From Allobosea thiooxidans (lineage in GTDB: Bacteria > Pseudomonadota > Alphaproteobacteria > Rhizobiales > Beijerinckiaceae), in the NCBI RefSeq assembly GCF_900168195.1, contig NZ_FUYX01000003.1:248001-312000 (forward strand): 64,000 nucleotides of DNA. The letters run 5' to 3'. Of this stretch, positions 1 to 7,579 are shown in pieces. The first letter of the stretch is position 1. Each line of letters opens with the position of its first letter. A program made the position numbers and the translations under genes. The notes under the pieces were generated by a model. That model saw only the letters and a program-made list of their open reading frames with translations. It did no database searches and was not told the origin of the DNA.

Positions 1-1302
1 GCCGAGCACATCGCCGAGCTGAAGCATCAGGGCTTCAGGATCACCGAGAACGTCGCCGACATCCCCACCGCCGTGATTGGCGAGGCCGGCGAAGGCGGCC
101 CGGTCATCGCCTTCCTCGGCGAGTACGACGCCCTGCCCGGCCTGTCGCAGGAAGCCGGCGCCTCCGAGCACAAGGAGATCGAGGCCGGCGGCCATGGCCA
201 TGGCTGCGGCCATAACCTGCTGGGCTCCGCCGCCATGCTCGCCGCGGTGGCGATGAAGGACTGGCTTGCCGAAAACAAGATCCCCGGCCGCGTGCGCTAT
301 TACGGCTGCCCGGCCGAGGAAGGCGGCGCGGCCAAGGCCTTCATGGTCCGCGCCGGCGCCTTCGACGACGCCGACGTCGCGATCAGCTGGCACCCGTCGA
401 GCTTCTGGGAGGTCGCTCCGGCGCTGGCGCTGGCGAATACCCGCGCCGACTTCGTCTTCACCGGCCGCGCCTCGCATGCCGCCGCGGCGCCGCATCTCGG
501 CCGTTCGGCGCTCGATGCCGTCGAGCTGATGAATGTCGGCGTCAACTACATGCGCGAGCACATGCCCTCCGACGCCCGCGTCCACTACGCGCTGCTCGAC
601 ACCGGCGGCATCGCGCCCAACGTCGTCCAGGCCCATGCGCGCGTTCGCTACTCGATCCGCGCCCGTGACCTGCGCGGCATGCTGGAGCTCGTCCAGCGTG
701 TGAAGAAGATCGCCGAAGGCGCTGCGCTGATGACGGAAACCAAGATGGAAATGCGCATCGTCAGCGCCGTTTCCGACCTCCTCGCCAACACGCCGCTCGA
801 AGAAGCCATGCACAAGGTGATGGACGATCTCGGCCCGCCGCATTTCGACGATGCCGACAAGGCCTATGCGGAGAAGATCCGCGGCACGCTCTCGCCGCAG
901 GAAATCGCCTCGATCTGGCGCACGATCGGCATGCCCGACACAGGCGCGCCGCTCGCCGACTTCCTCGTTCCGCGCGACGCCAAGCGCAACCCGGCGATCG
1001 GCTCGACCGATATCGGCGACGTGAGCTGGGCGGTGCCGACCGTGCAGGCCCATGCCCCGACGGTGGCGATGGGCACGCCGTTCCATACTTGGCAGGTGGT
1101 GGCGCAGGGCAAGTCCCCGGCCGCGCACAAGGCGATGGTCCATGTCGCCAAGGCGATGGCCGCGACCGGCGCCGCCGTGCTGAGCGATCCGGCCCTGATG
1201 GCCGCCGCCAAGGCCGACCACAAGGCCCGTCTCGGCAAGGAAGGCTACACCTCGCCGCTGCCGCCCGAAGTGAAGCCGCCGCTGACGATGTCGCTGGGCT
1301 GA
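1..1302 (+). CDS. M20-family amidohydrolase (AbgB-like), 5' end outside window
   Basis: A zinc-type peptidase/amidohydrolase of the M20 family, of the kind that cleaves amide bonds of aminobenzoyl-glutamate, indole-acetyl amino acids or similar N-acyl compounds in the cytoplasm. The reading frame is open from base 1, so the N-terminus is missing; 433 codons are visible. Metal-site motifs are clear: GEYDALPGL (window codons about 40-48), GHGHGCGHN around codon 71, and the PAEEGG motif with the acidic pair at codons 106-107. The C-terminal part carries the FHTW and AAHKAM segments typical of the AbgB group. The next gene on this strand is a MarR regulator, and a convergent ABC importer operon follows, so this enzyme may process what that importer brings in; that link is inference. 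The exact substrate cannot be read from sequence. Confidence 0.9.
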   Translation, partial: AEHIAELKHQGFRITENVADIPTAVIGEAGEGGPVIAFLGEYDALPGLSQEAGASEHKEIEAGGHGHGCGHNLLGSAAMLAAVAMKDWLAENKIPGRVRYYGCPAEEGGAAKAFMVRAGAFDDADVAISWHPSSFWEVAPALALANTRADFVFTGRASHAAAAPHLGRSALDAVELMNVGVNYMREHMPSDARVHYALLDTGGIAPNVVQAHARVRYSIRARDLRGMLELVQRVKKIAEGAALMTETKMEMRIVSAVSDLLANTPLEEAMHKVMDDLGPPHFDDADKAYAEKIRGTLSPQEIASIWRTIGMPDTGAPLADFLVPRDAKRNPAIGSTDIGDVSWAVPTVQAHAPTVAMGTPFHTWQVVAQGKSPAAHKAMVHVAKAMAATGAAVLSDPALMAAAKADHKARLGKEGYTSPLPPEVKPPLTMSLG

Positions 1303-1316
1303 TCGCGTTTCACTTG

Positions 1317-1416
1317 CCGTCATTCTCGGGCGCCGCGCAGCGGTGACCCGAGAATCTCGTGACGATAGAGGCGCTCTTCCTTCATGAGATGCTTGGGTCA
1401 AGCCCGAGCATGACGG
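1317..1416. repeat. Intergenic palindromic element R1 (type D)
   Basis: About 100 bp bounded by inverted ends that read CCGTCATTCTCGGG on the left and, in reverse complement, CCGTCATGCTCGGG on the right (13 of 14 match). It lies between the amidohydrolase stop and the MarR gene. Related copies are at 45780-45873 and 49413-49495. Confidence 0.8.
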
Positions 1417-1512
1417 CTGTGGCTGCGCTGGCCTGCCCGATTGAACGAACACATATGATCCGGGAGAATGGGCCGCTGCCATACGCAGCAGAATCGCCCA
1501 CCCGGAGCAGCC

Positions 1513-2070
1513 ATGAACCGCGCAGAGGAATCGGAAGACGGACTTGGCCGGCATCACCGCTCGGCCAGCGGTCAGGCCGATTCCGCGGTTCCCGAGCCTG
1601 TCGACCTCGCCGGCTATGTGCTGGACGAGCAGTTCGGCTTCCTGCTGCGGCAGATGCAGCAGCGCTATGTCGCGATGTTCCTGCAGATGATGGGCGAGGA
1701 CGGGCCGACGCCGCCGCAATTCGCCGCCCTGTGCCGCCTCGCCGCCGACGGGCGGATCTCCCAGAACCAGCTCGGCCGCATGACGGCGATGGACCCGGCG
1801 ACCATCCGGGGCGTGGTGACGCGCCTGGAGGAGCGCGGGCTGGTCGAGCGGCTGCACGACCCCGACGACAAGCGGCGCGTGCTGGTGCAGCTGAGCCAAC
1901 GCGGGCGCGAGCAGCTGCCCGACTATGTCGTGCGCGCCAAGGCGATCACCATCGCCGCGCTCGATCCGATGGCGGAGGCGGAGGTCGCGCCGCTGCTCGA
2001 TGTGATGCGGCGCCTGCTCGCCGGCTTCAAACCGCCAGATACTGGCTCCGCGCCGCCTCGTCGGCCTTGA
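1513..2070 (+). CDS. MarR-family transcriptional regulator
   Basis: A small winged-helix DNA-binding protein of 185 aa, likely a dimeric repressor that responds to an aromatic or organic ligand. The wHTH lies at about residues 60-125, with the recognition region NQLGRMTAMDPATIRGVVTRL and the wing DPDDKRRVLVQLS (about residues 115-128). An upstream ATG at 1468 is possible, but 1513 is preferred because GGAG lies seven bases before it. The last 44 bases overlap the 3' end of livF on the opposite strand. A perfect palindrome in front of the livK-like gene at 6959-6980 is a candidate operator for this regulator; that assignment is inference. The N-terminal 35 residues are polar and probably disordered. 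Confidence 0.88.
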   Translation: MNRAEESEDGLGRHHRSASGQADSAVPEPVDLAGYVLDEQFGFLLRQMQQRYVAMFLQMMGEDGPTPPQFAALCRLAADGRISQNQLGRMTAMDPATIRGVVTRLEERGLVERLHDPDDKRRVLVQLSQRGREQLPDYVVRAKAITIAALDPMAEAEVAPLLDVMRRLLAGFKPPDTGSAPPRRP

Positions 2071-2740
2071 GTGCCGCCATCGTATCGTCGAAGCGGATCA
2101 GCCCCTTCTCGATGATGACGGCGCGGTCGGCGATGCTGCCGGCGAAATGCAGGTTCTGTTCCGAAAGCAGCACGGACAGCCCCTCGCCCTTCAGCACGCG
2201 GATCGTCTGCGCCATCGCCTCGACGATGACCGGCGCCAGCCCTTCCGAAGGCTCGTCGAGCAGCAGCAGGCGCGGATTGCCCATCAGCGTGCGGGCGATG
2301 GTCAACATCTGCTGCTCGCCGCCGGACATGGAAGCGCCGGGCCGGTCGCGCATGCGGCCGAGATTGGGGAAGAGGTCGAACAGGCGCTCCGGCGTCCAGT
2401 GCGGTGCGCCTGTCCGCAGCGGCTGGCGGCCGACCTCGAGATTCTCCATCACCGTCAGCTCCGAGAAGACGCGGCGATCCTCCGGCACATAACCGACGCC
2501 GAGCCGCGCGATCACGAAGGGCTCGCGGCCGGCTATCTCCTCGCCCTCGAAGCGGATCGAGCCCTGCGGCTCAGGCACCAGCCCCATCACCGTTTTCATC
2601 GTCGTCGACTTGCCGGCGCCGTTGCGGCCCATCAGAGCTACGACTTCGCCCTGCCCCACCGCAAAGCCGACGCCATGCAGGATATGGGCGCGGCCATACC
2701 AGGCCTCGACGCCGGAGAGTTCGAGAAGCGCCGCCATCAA
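2027..2740 (-). CDS. livF: Branched-chain-type ABC transporter ATPase (LivF-like)
   Basis: Second ATPase of a hydrophobic amino acid transporter (HAAT family), energising import through the fused permease encoded upstream. The 237 aa length is normal for LivF. Walker A is GRNGAGKSTT (about residues 38-47), the ABC signature is MSGGEQQML, and Walker B is LLLLDEPSEGL. The start overlaps the livG stop by four bases (ATGA), so translation is coupled. It is the last gene of the operon livK-livHM-livG-livF and its 3' end runs into the convergent MarR gene. The substrate could be branched-chain amino acids, amides, or aromatic compounds; the neighbouring amidohydrolase favours an N-acyl compound, but this is inference. 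Confidence 0.93.
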   Translation of the reverse strand: MMAALLELSGVEAWYGRAHILHGVGFAVGQGEVVALMGRNGAGKSTTMKTVMGLVPEPQGSIRFEGEEIAGREPFVIARLGVGYVPEDRRVFSELTVMENLEVGRQPLRTGAPHWTPERLFDLFPNLGRMRDRPGASMSGGEQQMLTIARTLMGNPRLLLLDEPSEGLAPVIVEAMAQTIRVLKGEGLSVLLSEQNLHFAGSIADRAVIIEKGLIRFDDTMAALKADEAARSQYLAV

Positions 2741-3510
2741 TGCCCTCCCGAGGTCGCGCCGGAGCCGAGATAGACCGCCCGCACCTGCGGATCCTGCCGC
2801 ACCTCGGCGCTGGTGCCGGCCGCGATCAGCCGGCCACGGTCGAGCACCAGCACGCTGTCGGCATGGGCGAAGACGACATCCATGTCGTGCTCGGTGAACA
2901 GCACGGCGATGCCGCGCTCCTTGGCGATGCGGGCGGTCAGCGCCATCAACGCGATGCGCTCCTGCGGCGCCATGCCGGCGGTGGGTTCGTCCATCAGCAG
3001 GAGTTTCGGCGCGTTGGCGAGCGCGACGGCGAGCTCGACGCGCTTCAGATCGCCATAGGCGAGCACGCCGCAGGCGCGCTCGGCCTGCCCCCCCATGCCG
3101 ACCTGAGCGAGCAACGCATCCGCCACCTCGCGATGGCGCCCGTCGGCACGGCCGAACAGGCGCCAGCTCTCGCCTTCATGCGAGATCAGCGCCATCTGGA
3201 CATTCTCGCGCACGGTCATCGAGGCGAAGGTCGCGGTGATCTGAAAGGTGCGGCCGACACCGAGGCGCCAGATTTTGCGCGGTTCGAGCCCTGTGATCGG
3301 CTTGCCCGCGAGCAGCACCTCGCCGCGATCGGGCTTGAGCTGCCCGTTCAGCATGTTGAAGCAGGTGGTCTTGCCGGCGCCGTTCGGGCCGATCAGCGCG
3401 ACCAGCCGGCCGGCCTCGACCGAGAAGGAGACGCCGTCGACCGCCTTCACGCCGCCGAAAGATCGGGCGAGGCCGCGGGCTTCCAGCACGGGGATCATGG
3501 GCGCACTCAT
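2737..3510 (-). CDS. livG: Branched-chain-type ABC transporter ATPase (LivG-like)
   Basis: First ATPase of the HAAT importer, 257 aa. Walker A is GPNGAGKTT, the signature region is the LivG-type LAYGDLKRVELA, and Walker B is LLLMDEPTAGM, followed by the H-loop FTEHDMDVVF. The start at 3510 gives the family-typical opening MSAPMIPVLEARGLARSFGG; the open frame continues upstream inside livHM but that part is not LivG-like. The start overlaps the livHM stop by four bases, as livF does with livG, which shows tight translational coupling along the operon. Confidence 0.93.
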   Translation of the reverse strand: MSAPMIPVLEARGLARSFGGVKAVDGVSFSVEAGRLVALIGPNGAGKTTCFNMLNGQLKPDRGEVLLAGKPITGLEPRKIWRLGVGRTFQITATFASMTVRENVQMALISHEGESWRLFGRADGRHREVADALLAQVGMGGQAERACGVLAYGDLKRVELAVALANAPKLLLMDEPTAGMAPQERIALMALTARIAKERGIAVLFTEHDMDVVFAHADSVLVLDRGRLIAAGTSAEVRQDPQVRAVYLGSGATSGGH

Positions 3511-5375
3511 GCCGCGGCCGCCGCCTGCGCGGCGCTCTCGCGTCGGGCACGCCAGTACAGCCAGGTACCGACGAGGCCGCGCGGAAACAGCACGACCAGC
3601 AGCACGATCGAGAGGCCGAGCCCGAAGCGCCAATAAGCCGTCAGCTTCATCAGCTGCTCGTTGAGCCCCATATAGGCGAAGGCGCCGACGACCGGTCCGG
3701 CGACCGTCTGCACGCCGCCGAGCAGCACCATCAGCAGCGCATCGACCGAGCGCGGGATCGCCATATAGGTCGGGAAGACCGAGCCTTTCGAGAAAGCGAA
3801 GAGTCCGCCGGCAATGCCGGCCGCGACCGCTGCGATGACGAAGGCGGCCCATTGCAGCCGCCCGACATCGAGCCCGACGGCTTCAGCCCGCAAGGGGCTG
3901 TCGCGGCCGGCACGCAAGGCGTAGCCGAAGGGCGCGAAGATGATGACGCGCAGCGCCACGACGACCAGCACGGCGATGGCGAGCGCGAGATAGTAGAAGA
4001 CGGTCTTGGAAACCGCCCAGGCCGAGGGCCAGACGCCGAGGATGCCGTTGTCGCCGCCGGTGAGGTCGACCCATTGGAAGGCCGTGGCCCAGGCGATCTG
4101 GGCGAAGGCGAGCGTCAGCATCGCGAGATAGACGCCCGAGAGACGCACGCAGAACCAGCCGAAGATCGCCCCCGCCACGCCCGCCAAGAGCGGCGCCGCC
4201 ACCAGCGCCGGCTCCATCGAGGCGCCCAGCCATTTCACCGCCAGCGCCGCGCCATAGGCGCCCAGGCCGAAATAGGCGGCATGGCCAAAGGAGGTGATGC
4301 CGCCCGGCCCCATCAGCAGATGCAGCGAGGCGGCGAAGACCGCGAAGATGACGAGGTCGGTCAGCGTCAGAATGAGGTGGTCCGGCACGACCAGCGGCGC
4401 CAGGATCAGCAGCGCGAGCATCACCGCGCCGAACGCCTTGGCCGCCTTGTCGGCCGGACTCAGCAGGAAAAGCTGGCCGGCATGGCCGCGCGGCTCGACG
4501 CCGGCCTTGCCGAGCAGGCCATGCGGCCGGGCGATCAGCACCGCCGCCATCACCAGGAAGACGAGGACCAGCGTGATCTTGGGCAGGATCAGGATGCCGA
4601 AGGCGTGGAGCACGCCGATCAGCACGGCGGCGAGGTAGGCCCCCGTGACGCTGCCGAGCCCACCGACCACGACCACGACGAAGGCCTCGGCGATCATCGA
4701 CAGGTCCATATGCAGGTTGATCGCCTCGCGCGGGAGCTGGAGCGCGCCGCCAAGGCCCGCCAGTGCGGCGCCGAAGGCGAAGACCGAGGTGAAGAGCAGG
4801 CGCTGGTTGACGCCGAGCGCGCTGACCATCTCGCGGTCTTGCGTCGCCGCCCGGATCAGCACGCCCCAGCGCGTCCGGTGGAAGAGCAGCCAGATCAGGC
4901 CGAGCACGACCGGCCCGACCGCGATCAGGAAGAGCTCGTAGCTCGGGAAGCGGCTGTCGAACAGGATGACGAAGCTGCGGAATCCGGGCGCGCGCGGGCC
5001 GAGCTTGTCCTCCGGCCCCCAGGTCGCGAGCGCGATGTCCTGCAGCATCAGCACGACGCCGAAGGTCGCGAGCAGCTGGAACAGCTCCGGCGCCTGATAG
5101 ATCCGGCGCAGGATCGCGATCTCGATCAGCGCGCCGACAAGACCGGTAAGCAGGACGGCGAGCATCACGCCGCCCCAGAAGCCGAAGGCATTGGCCGGGC
5201 CGAACCAGCTCACCAGCGTGAAGGCCAGATAGCCGCCCAGCATGTAGAGCGAGCCATGGGCGAAGTTCACGATGCGGGTGACGCCGAAGATGATCGACAG
5301 CCCGCATGCCACCAGGAATAGCGACGATGCCGAGGCCAGGCCGTTCAGGGTCTGGGTAAGGACGAGATCAAGCAT
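3507..5375 (-). CDS. livHM: Fused branched-chain-type ABC permease (LivH-LivM)
   Basis: A single 622 aa inner-membrane protein that contains both permease subunits of a HAAT importer. Residues about 1-285 are LivH-like, with the motif IFGVTRIVNFAHGSLYMLGG near residue 28. Residues about 305-610 are LivM-like, with GPGGITSFGHAAYFGLGAYG and the C-terminal GGVQTVAGPVVGAF. The linker, about residues 285-310, is short and rich in charged residues. In most genomes LivH and LivM are separate proteins of about 290 and 320-400 aa, so this is a fusion. It is separated from the upstream binding protein gene by 304 bp that contain a composite palindromic repeat, whereas its junctions with livG and livF are four-base overlaps. 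Confidence 0.92.
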   Translation of the reverse strand: MLDLVLTQTLNGLASASSLFLVACGLSIIFGVTRIVNFAHGSLYMLGGYLAFTLVSWFGPANAFGFWGGVMLAVLLTGLVGALIEIAILRRIYQAPELFQLLATFGVVLMLQDIALATWGPEDKLGPRAPGFRSFVILFDSRFPSYELFLIAVGPVVLGLIWLLFHRTRWGVLIRAATQDREMVSALGVNQRLLFTSVFAFGAALAGLGGALQLPREAINLHMDLSMIAEAFVVVVVGGLGSVTGAYLAAVLIGVLHAFGILILPKITLVLVFLVMAAVLIARPHGLLGKAGVEPRGHAGQLFLLSPADKAAKAFGAVMLALLILAPLVVPDHLILTLTDLVIFAVFAASLHLLMGPGGITSFGHAAYFGLGAYGAALAVKWLGASMEPALVAAPLLAGVAGAIFGWFCVRLSGVYLAMLTLAFAQIAWATAFQWVDLTGGDNGILGVWPSAWAVSKTVFYYLALAIAVLVVVALRVIIFAPFGYALRAGRDSPLRAEAVGLDVGRLQWAAFVIAAVAAGIAGGLFAFSKGSVFPTYMAIPRSVDALLMVLLGGVQTVAGPVVGAFAYMGLNEQLMKLTAYWRFGLGLSIVLLVVLFPRGLVGTWLYWRARRESAAQAAAAA

Positions 5376-5460
5376 GTCGTCTCGGGCAAGTGCGATGAGC
5401 GTCGCGGGCGGTCAGAGGATATCGAGATTCGGCGTCACGCGGAGTCTCACGGAACCACGC

Positions 5461-5661
5461 CGTCATTCCGGGTCTTCGCGCAGCGACGAGCCCGGAACCC
5501 ATGGACACGACATTGCTCCAGAGCGTCATGCTCGCCCTTGTGGCGAGCATCCACGTCTTGAACGAAGGAAGACGTGGATGGTCGGGACAAGCCCGACCAT
5601 GACGGCAGACGCCGTGTTCATGCGTTCCGGGCTCAGGCCTGCGGCCTGCCCCGGAATGACG
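5461..5661. repeat. Composite palindromic element R2 (type C outer, type A inner)
   Basis: Outer ends are an exact inverted repeat, CGTCATTCCGG on the left and CCGGAATGACG on the right. Nested at about 5525-5605 is a type A unit with two hairpins: GCTCGCC-CTTGT-GGCGAGC and GGTCGGG-ACAAG-CCCGACC, each flanked by ATCCACGTCTT or its complement. It fills the gap between the binding protein gene and livHM of the same operon and so would be transcribed. Confidence 0.85.
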
Positions 5662-5679
5662 ACGTTGTTCCGTTGGGCC

Positions 5680-6885
5680 TCAGACGGCCGGGCGCAGCTT
5701 GCGGACCTCGTCGTCGCTCGGCAGGTACTTGGCGCCGTCGCGATAGCTCCAGTCGACCATCACGCCCTTGCCGTTCTTCAGAGCGCTCTTGCCGACATAG
5801 GCGCCGAGCGTCGACTGGTGGTCGATCTTGCGGAATTCGATCGGGCCGAAGGCCGAGACGAATTTCAGCCCCTCGAAGGCATCGACCAGCTTCTCGTTGT
5901 CGGTGGAGCCGGCCTTGGCCAGCGCGGCGGCGATGGCCTGCACCGTCTCGTAGCCGACGACCGAGCCCAGCCGCGGATAGTCGTTGTACTTCGCCTTGTA
6001 GGCATCGCGGAACTTGACGTGCTCCGGCGTCTGCAGGTCGGGATGGGGATAGCCGGTGATGATCCAGCCTTCCGGGGTCTCGGCGCCGAGCGTGTCGAGA
6101 TATTCCGGCTCGCCGGTCAGCATCGAGACGACCTGGCGGCCCTCGAACAGCCCGCGCGTGTTGCCGGCGCGGACGAAATTGGCGAGGTCGACCGCGAAGG
6201 TGACGTTGAAGATCGCCTCGGGCTTGGCCGCCTCCAGCGCCTGGACGGTGGCGCCGGCATCGATGCGGCCGAGCGCCGGGAACTGCTCGGCGACGAAGGT
6301 CACGTCAGGACGCGCCTTCAGCAGCAGTTCCTTGAACCATTTCACCGCCGACTGGCCGTATTCGTAGTTCGGCGCGACGATCGCCCATTTCTTGGCCGGG
6401 AGCTTCGCGGCTTCCTCGACCAGCATCGCCGCCTGCATGTAGGTCGAGGGCCGCAGGCGGAAGGTGTAGCGATTGCCCTTGGCCCAGACGAGCGCGTCGG
6501 CCAGGGGTTCGGAGGCGACATAGAGCCGCTTGTTCTGATTGGCGTAATCGGCGAGCGCCAAGCCGACATTGGAGAGGAAGCCGCCGGCGATGATGTCGAC
6601 CTTCTCGGCAGTCGCAAGGTCGGCGGCGTGGCGCACCGCGTCCTCGGGCTTGCCGGCATCGTCGCGGAAGACCGTCTCCAGCTTGCGGCCGAGCACGCCG
6701 CCGGCCGCGTTGATCTGCTCCTGCGCCAGCTCCCAGGCCTGCCGATAGGGTTTCAGGAAGGCCGGCTGGGCGGTATAGGAGTTGATCTCGCCGATGCGGA
6801 TCGGCCCCGCGCCCTGGGCGCGCACCAGCTGGGGAACGCCGAGGGCAAGCGTGCCCGCGACGAAACTGCGACGATCGATCTTCAT
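5680..6885 (-). CDS. Branched-chain-type ABC transporter substrate-binding protein (LivK-like)
   Basis: Periplasmic binding protein of the HAAT importer (Peripla_BP_6 type), 401 aa. The start at 6885 gives MKIDRRSFVAGTLALGVPQL, a signal sequence with a twin-arginine-like pair, ending at VRAQG; GAAGGA lies upstream as ribosome binding site. A longer frame to 6918 lacks a better site. Mature protein features are IRIGEINSYTA at the N-terminus and AAGGVLGRKLETVFRDDAG, the usual family signature region. It is the promoter-proximal gene of the operon. A perfect 22-base palindrome at 6959-6980 lies 74 bases upstream of the start and is the best candidate operator. Confidence 0.9.
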   Translation of the reverse strand: MKIDRRSFVAGTLALGVPQLVRAQGAGPIRIGEINSYTAQPAFLKPYRQAWELAQEQINAAGGVLGRKLETVFRDDAGKPEDAVRHAADLATAEKVDIIAGGFLSNVGLALADYANQNKRLYVASEPLADALVWAKGNRYTFRLRPSTYMQAAMLVEEAAKLPAKKWAIVAPNYEYGQSAVKWFKELLLKARPDVTFVAEQFPALGRIDAGATVQALEAAKPEAIFNVTFAVDLANFVRAGNTRGLFEGRQVVSMLTGEPEYLDTLGAETPEGWIITGYPHPDLQTPEHVKFRDAYKAKYNDYPRLGSVVGYETVQAIAAALAKAGSTDNEKLVDAFEGLKFVSAFGPIEFRKIDHQSTLGAYVGKSALKNGKGVMVDWSYRDGAKYLPSDDEVRKLRPAV

Positions 6886-6958
6886 CGGGTCAAGTCCTTC
6901 GCCTCGCTTCGGCGGCAATCACGCCGACACAGCCCCCGCCGATCTCGGCGGAGGCGGA

Positions 6959-6980
6959 ATTCATATGCATGCATATGAAT
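6959..6980. promoter_or_regulatory. 22-base perfect palindrome, candidate operator of the liv operon
   Basis: A perfect 22-base inverted repeat centred on ATGCATGCAT, with outer arms ATTCAT and ATGAAT. It is AT-rich in a GC-rich genome and sits 74 bases before the livK-like start. The size and symmetry suit a dimeric winged-helix repressor. The MarR gene at the far end of the locus is a candidate ligand; a GntR protein is also possible because the same ATGCATGCAT core occurs in front of tctC. Confidence 0.65.
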
Positions 6981-7127
6981 GGCCAGCTTCGGCGGCTTGT
7001 CAATCCGGCTCTCGCAGATGCGAATTGCACCGAACGCTGATCGGCCGGCGGCGTTCGGCCTGCTTCCCCATGATTCAAAAGGGGAATTCGGCGCTCAAAA
7101 ATAAGTCAGCCGTGCTGCCCTTTTTCT

Positions 7128-7156
7128 CTTGCGGGATCGCAGCGGCGCACCTATCT
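7128..7156 (+). promoter_or_regulatory. Sigma-70-type promoter of the small RNA
   Basis: A -35 hexamer CTTGCG at 7128-7133, a 17-base spacer, and a -10 hexamer CTATCT at 7151-7156. This is close to the rhizobial housekeeping consensus CTTGAC-N17-CTATAT. It predicts transcription from about 7163-7166, which coincides with the start of the folded RNA. Confidence 0.7.
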
Positions 7157-7163
7157 AGGGTGC

Positions 7164-7246
7164 ACCGCAGCAGCGATGCTGCGTCGCCCTCCTTGGGCGT
7201 TTCCTCCCTAGACTTGGGCTGCGCTTTCCGGCGTGGCCCTTTTTTC
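7164..7246 (+). ncRNA. mmgR: Small RNA of the suhB/MmgR (alpha-r8) family
   Basis: An independent small RNA of about 80 nt. Hairpin 1 is GCAGCA-GCGA-TGCTGC, hairpin 2 is CGCCC-TCCTT-GGGCG, followed by the unpaired stretch TTTCCTCCCT at 7200-7209 and a terminator hairpin at 7216-7239 with a T-run. The order of elements, the length and the exposed pyrimidine-rich TTTCCTCCCT match my knowledge of the suhB/MmgR family of alphaproteobacteria, where that segment is thought to pair with ribosome binding sites; in Sinorhizobium MmgR limits polyhydroxybutyrate storage. Family membership is from memory and not from a covariance search. It lies divergent to the liv operon and convergent with the tonB-operon lipoprotein. 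Confidence 0.75.
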
Positions 7247-7248
7247 TT
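7216..7248 (+). terminator. Rho-independent terminator of the small RNA
   Basis: Stem of about nine pairs (GGGCTGCGC against GCGTGGCCC with two G-T wobbles), loop TTTCC, followed by TTTTTTCTTTT. It defines the 3' end of the small RNA. Confidence 0.8.
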
Positions 7249-7266
7249 TTCGGGAGGCCCAAGCGC

Positions 7267-7509
7267 TCACCACCAGCCGCGGCCGTAATACCACCCCGGC
7301 GGCGCATCGAAGCGGTCGAAGCGCGCGCGCCGATCCGCGGCACGATTGAGGTCGAGCTGCAGCAGGCAGTTCGCAAAACCTTCGCTCGATGTCCGGAAGC
7401 CGAAGGAGCGGCAGCGTGCCTCGTCGGCAGCGCGCAGCTCGGCGTCGGTCACGCAGCCGCTGCAGGCGAGGGCCAGAAGCGCTCCGGCAGCGAGCTTTCC
7501 GATGTGCAT
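7267..7509 (-). CDS. Small lipoprotein, hypothetical
   Basis: An 80 aa protein with a signal peptide MHIGKLAAGALLALACSGC and a lipid-anchor cysteine (residue 16 or 19), then a short acidic and arginine-rich domain with two further cysteines and a C-terminal GWYYGRGWW. I do not recognise a family. GAGGAG lies eight bases before the start at 7509; the longer frame to 7662 overlaps tonB and is not plausible. It follows tonB by 70 bases on the same strand, so it could be the last gene of the exbB-exbD-tonB operon. Function unknown. Confidence 0.7.
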   Translation of the reverse strand: MHIGKLAAGALLALACSGCVTDAELRAADEARCRSFGFRTSSEGFANCLLQLDLNRAADRRARFDRFDAPPGWYYGRGWW

Positions 7510-7579
7510 TGGCGCTTCTCCTCTCGCCGCAGGCCCGAACCTGTCTACGCTTTCGCGCCCTGGCCGTTCCGGTCCCGCA

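Noticed and set aside
3852..5321. A 489-codon plus-strand frame opposite livHM
   Set aside because: Composition is dominated by Asp, Glu, Arg, Gln and His, with no domain; it is a shadow of the permease gene.
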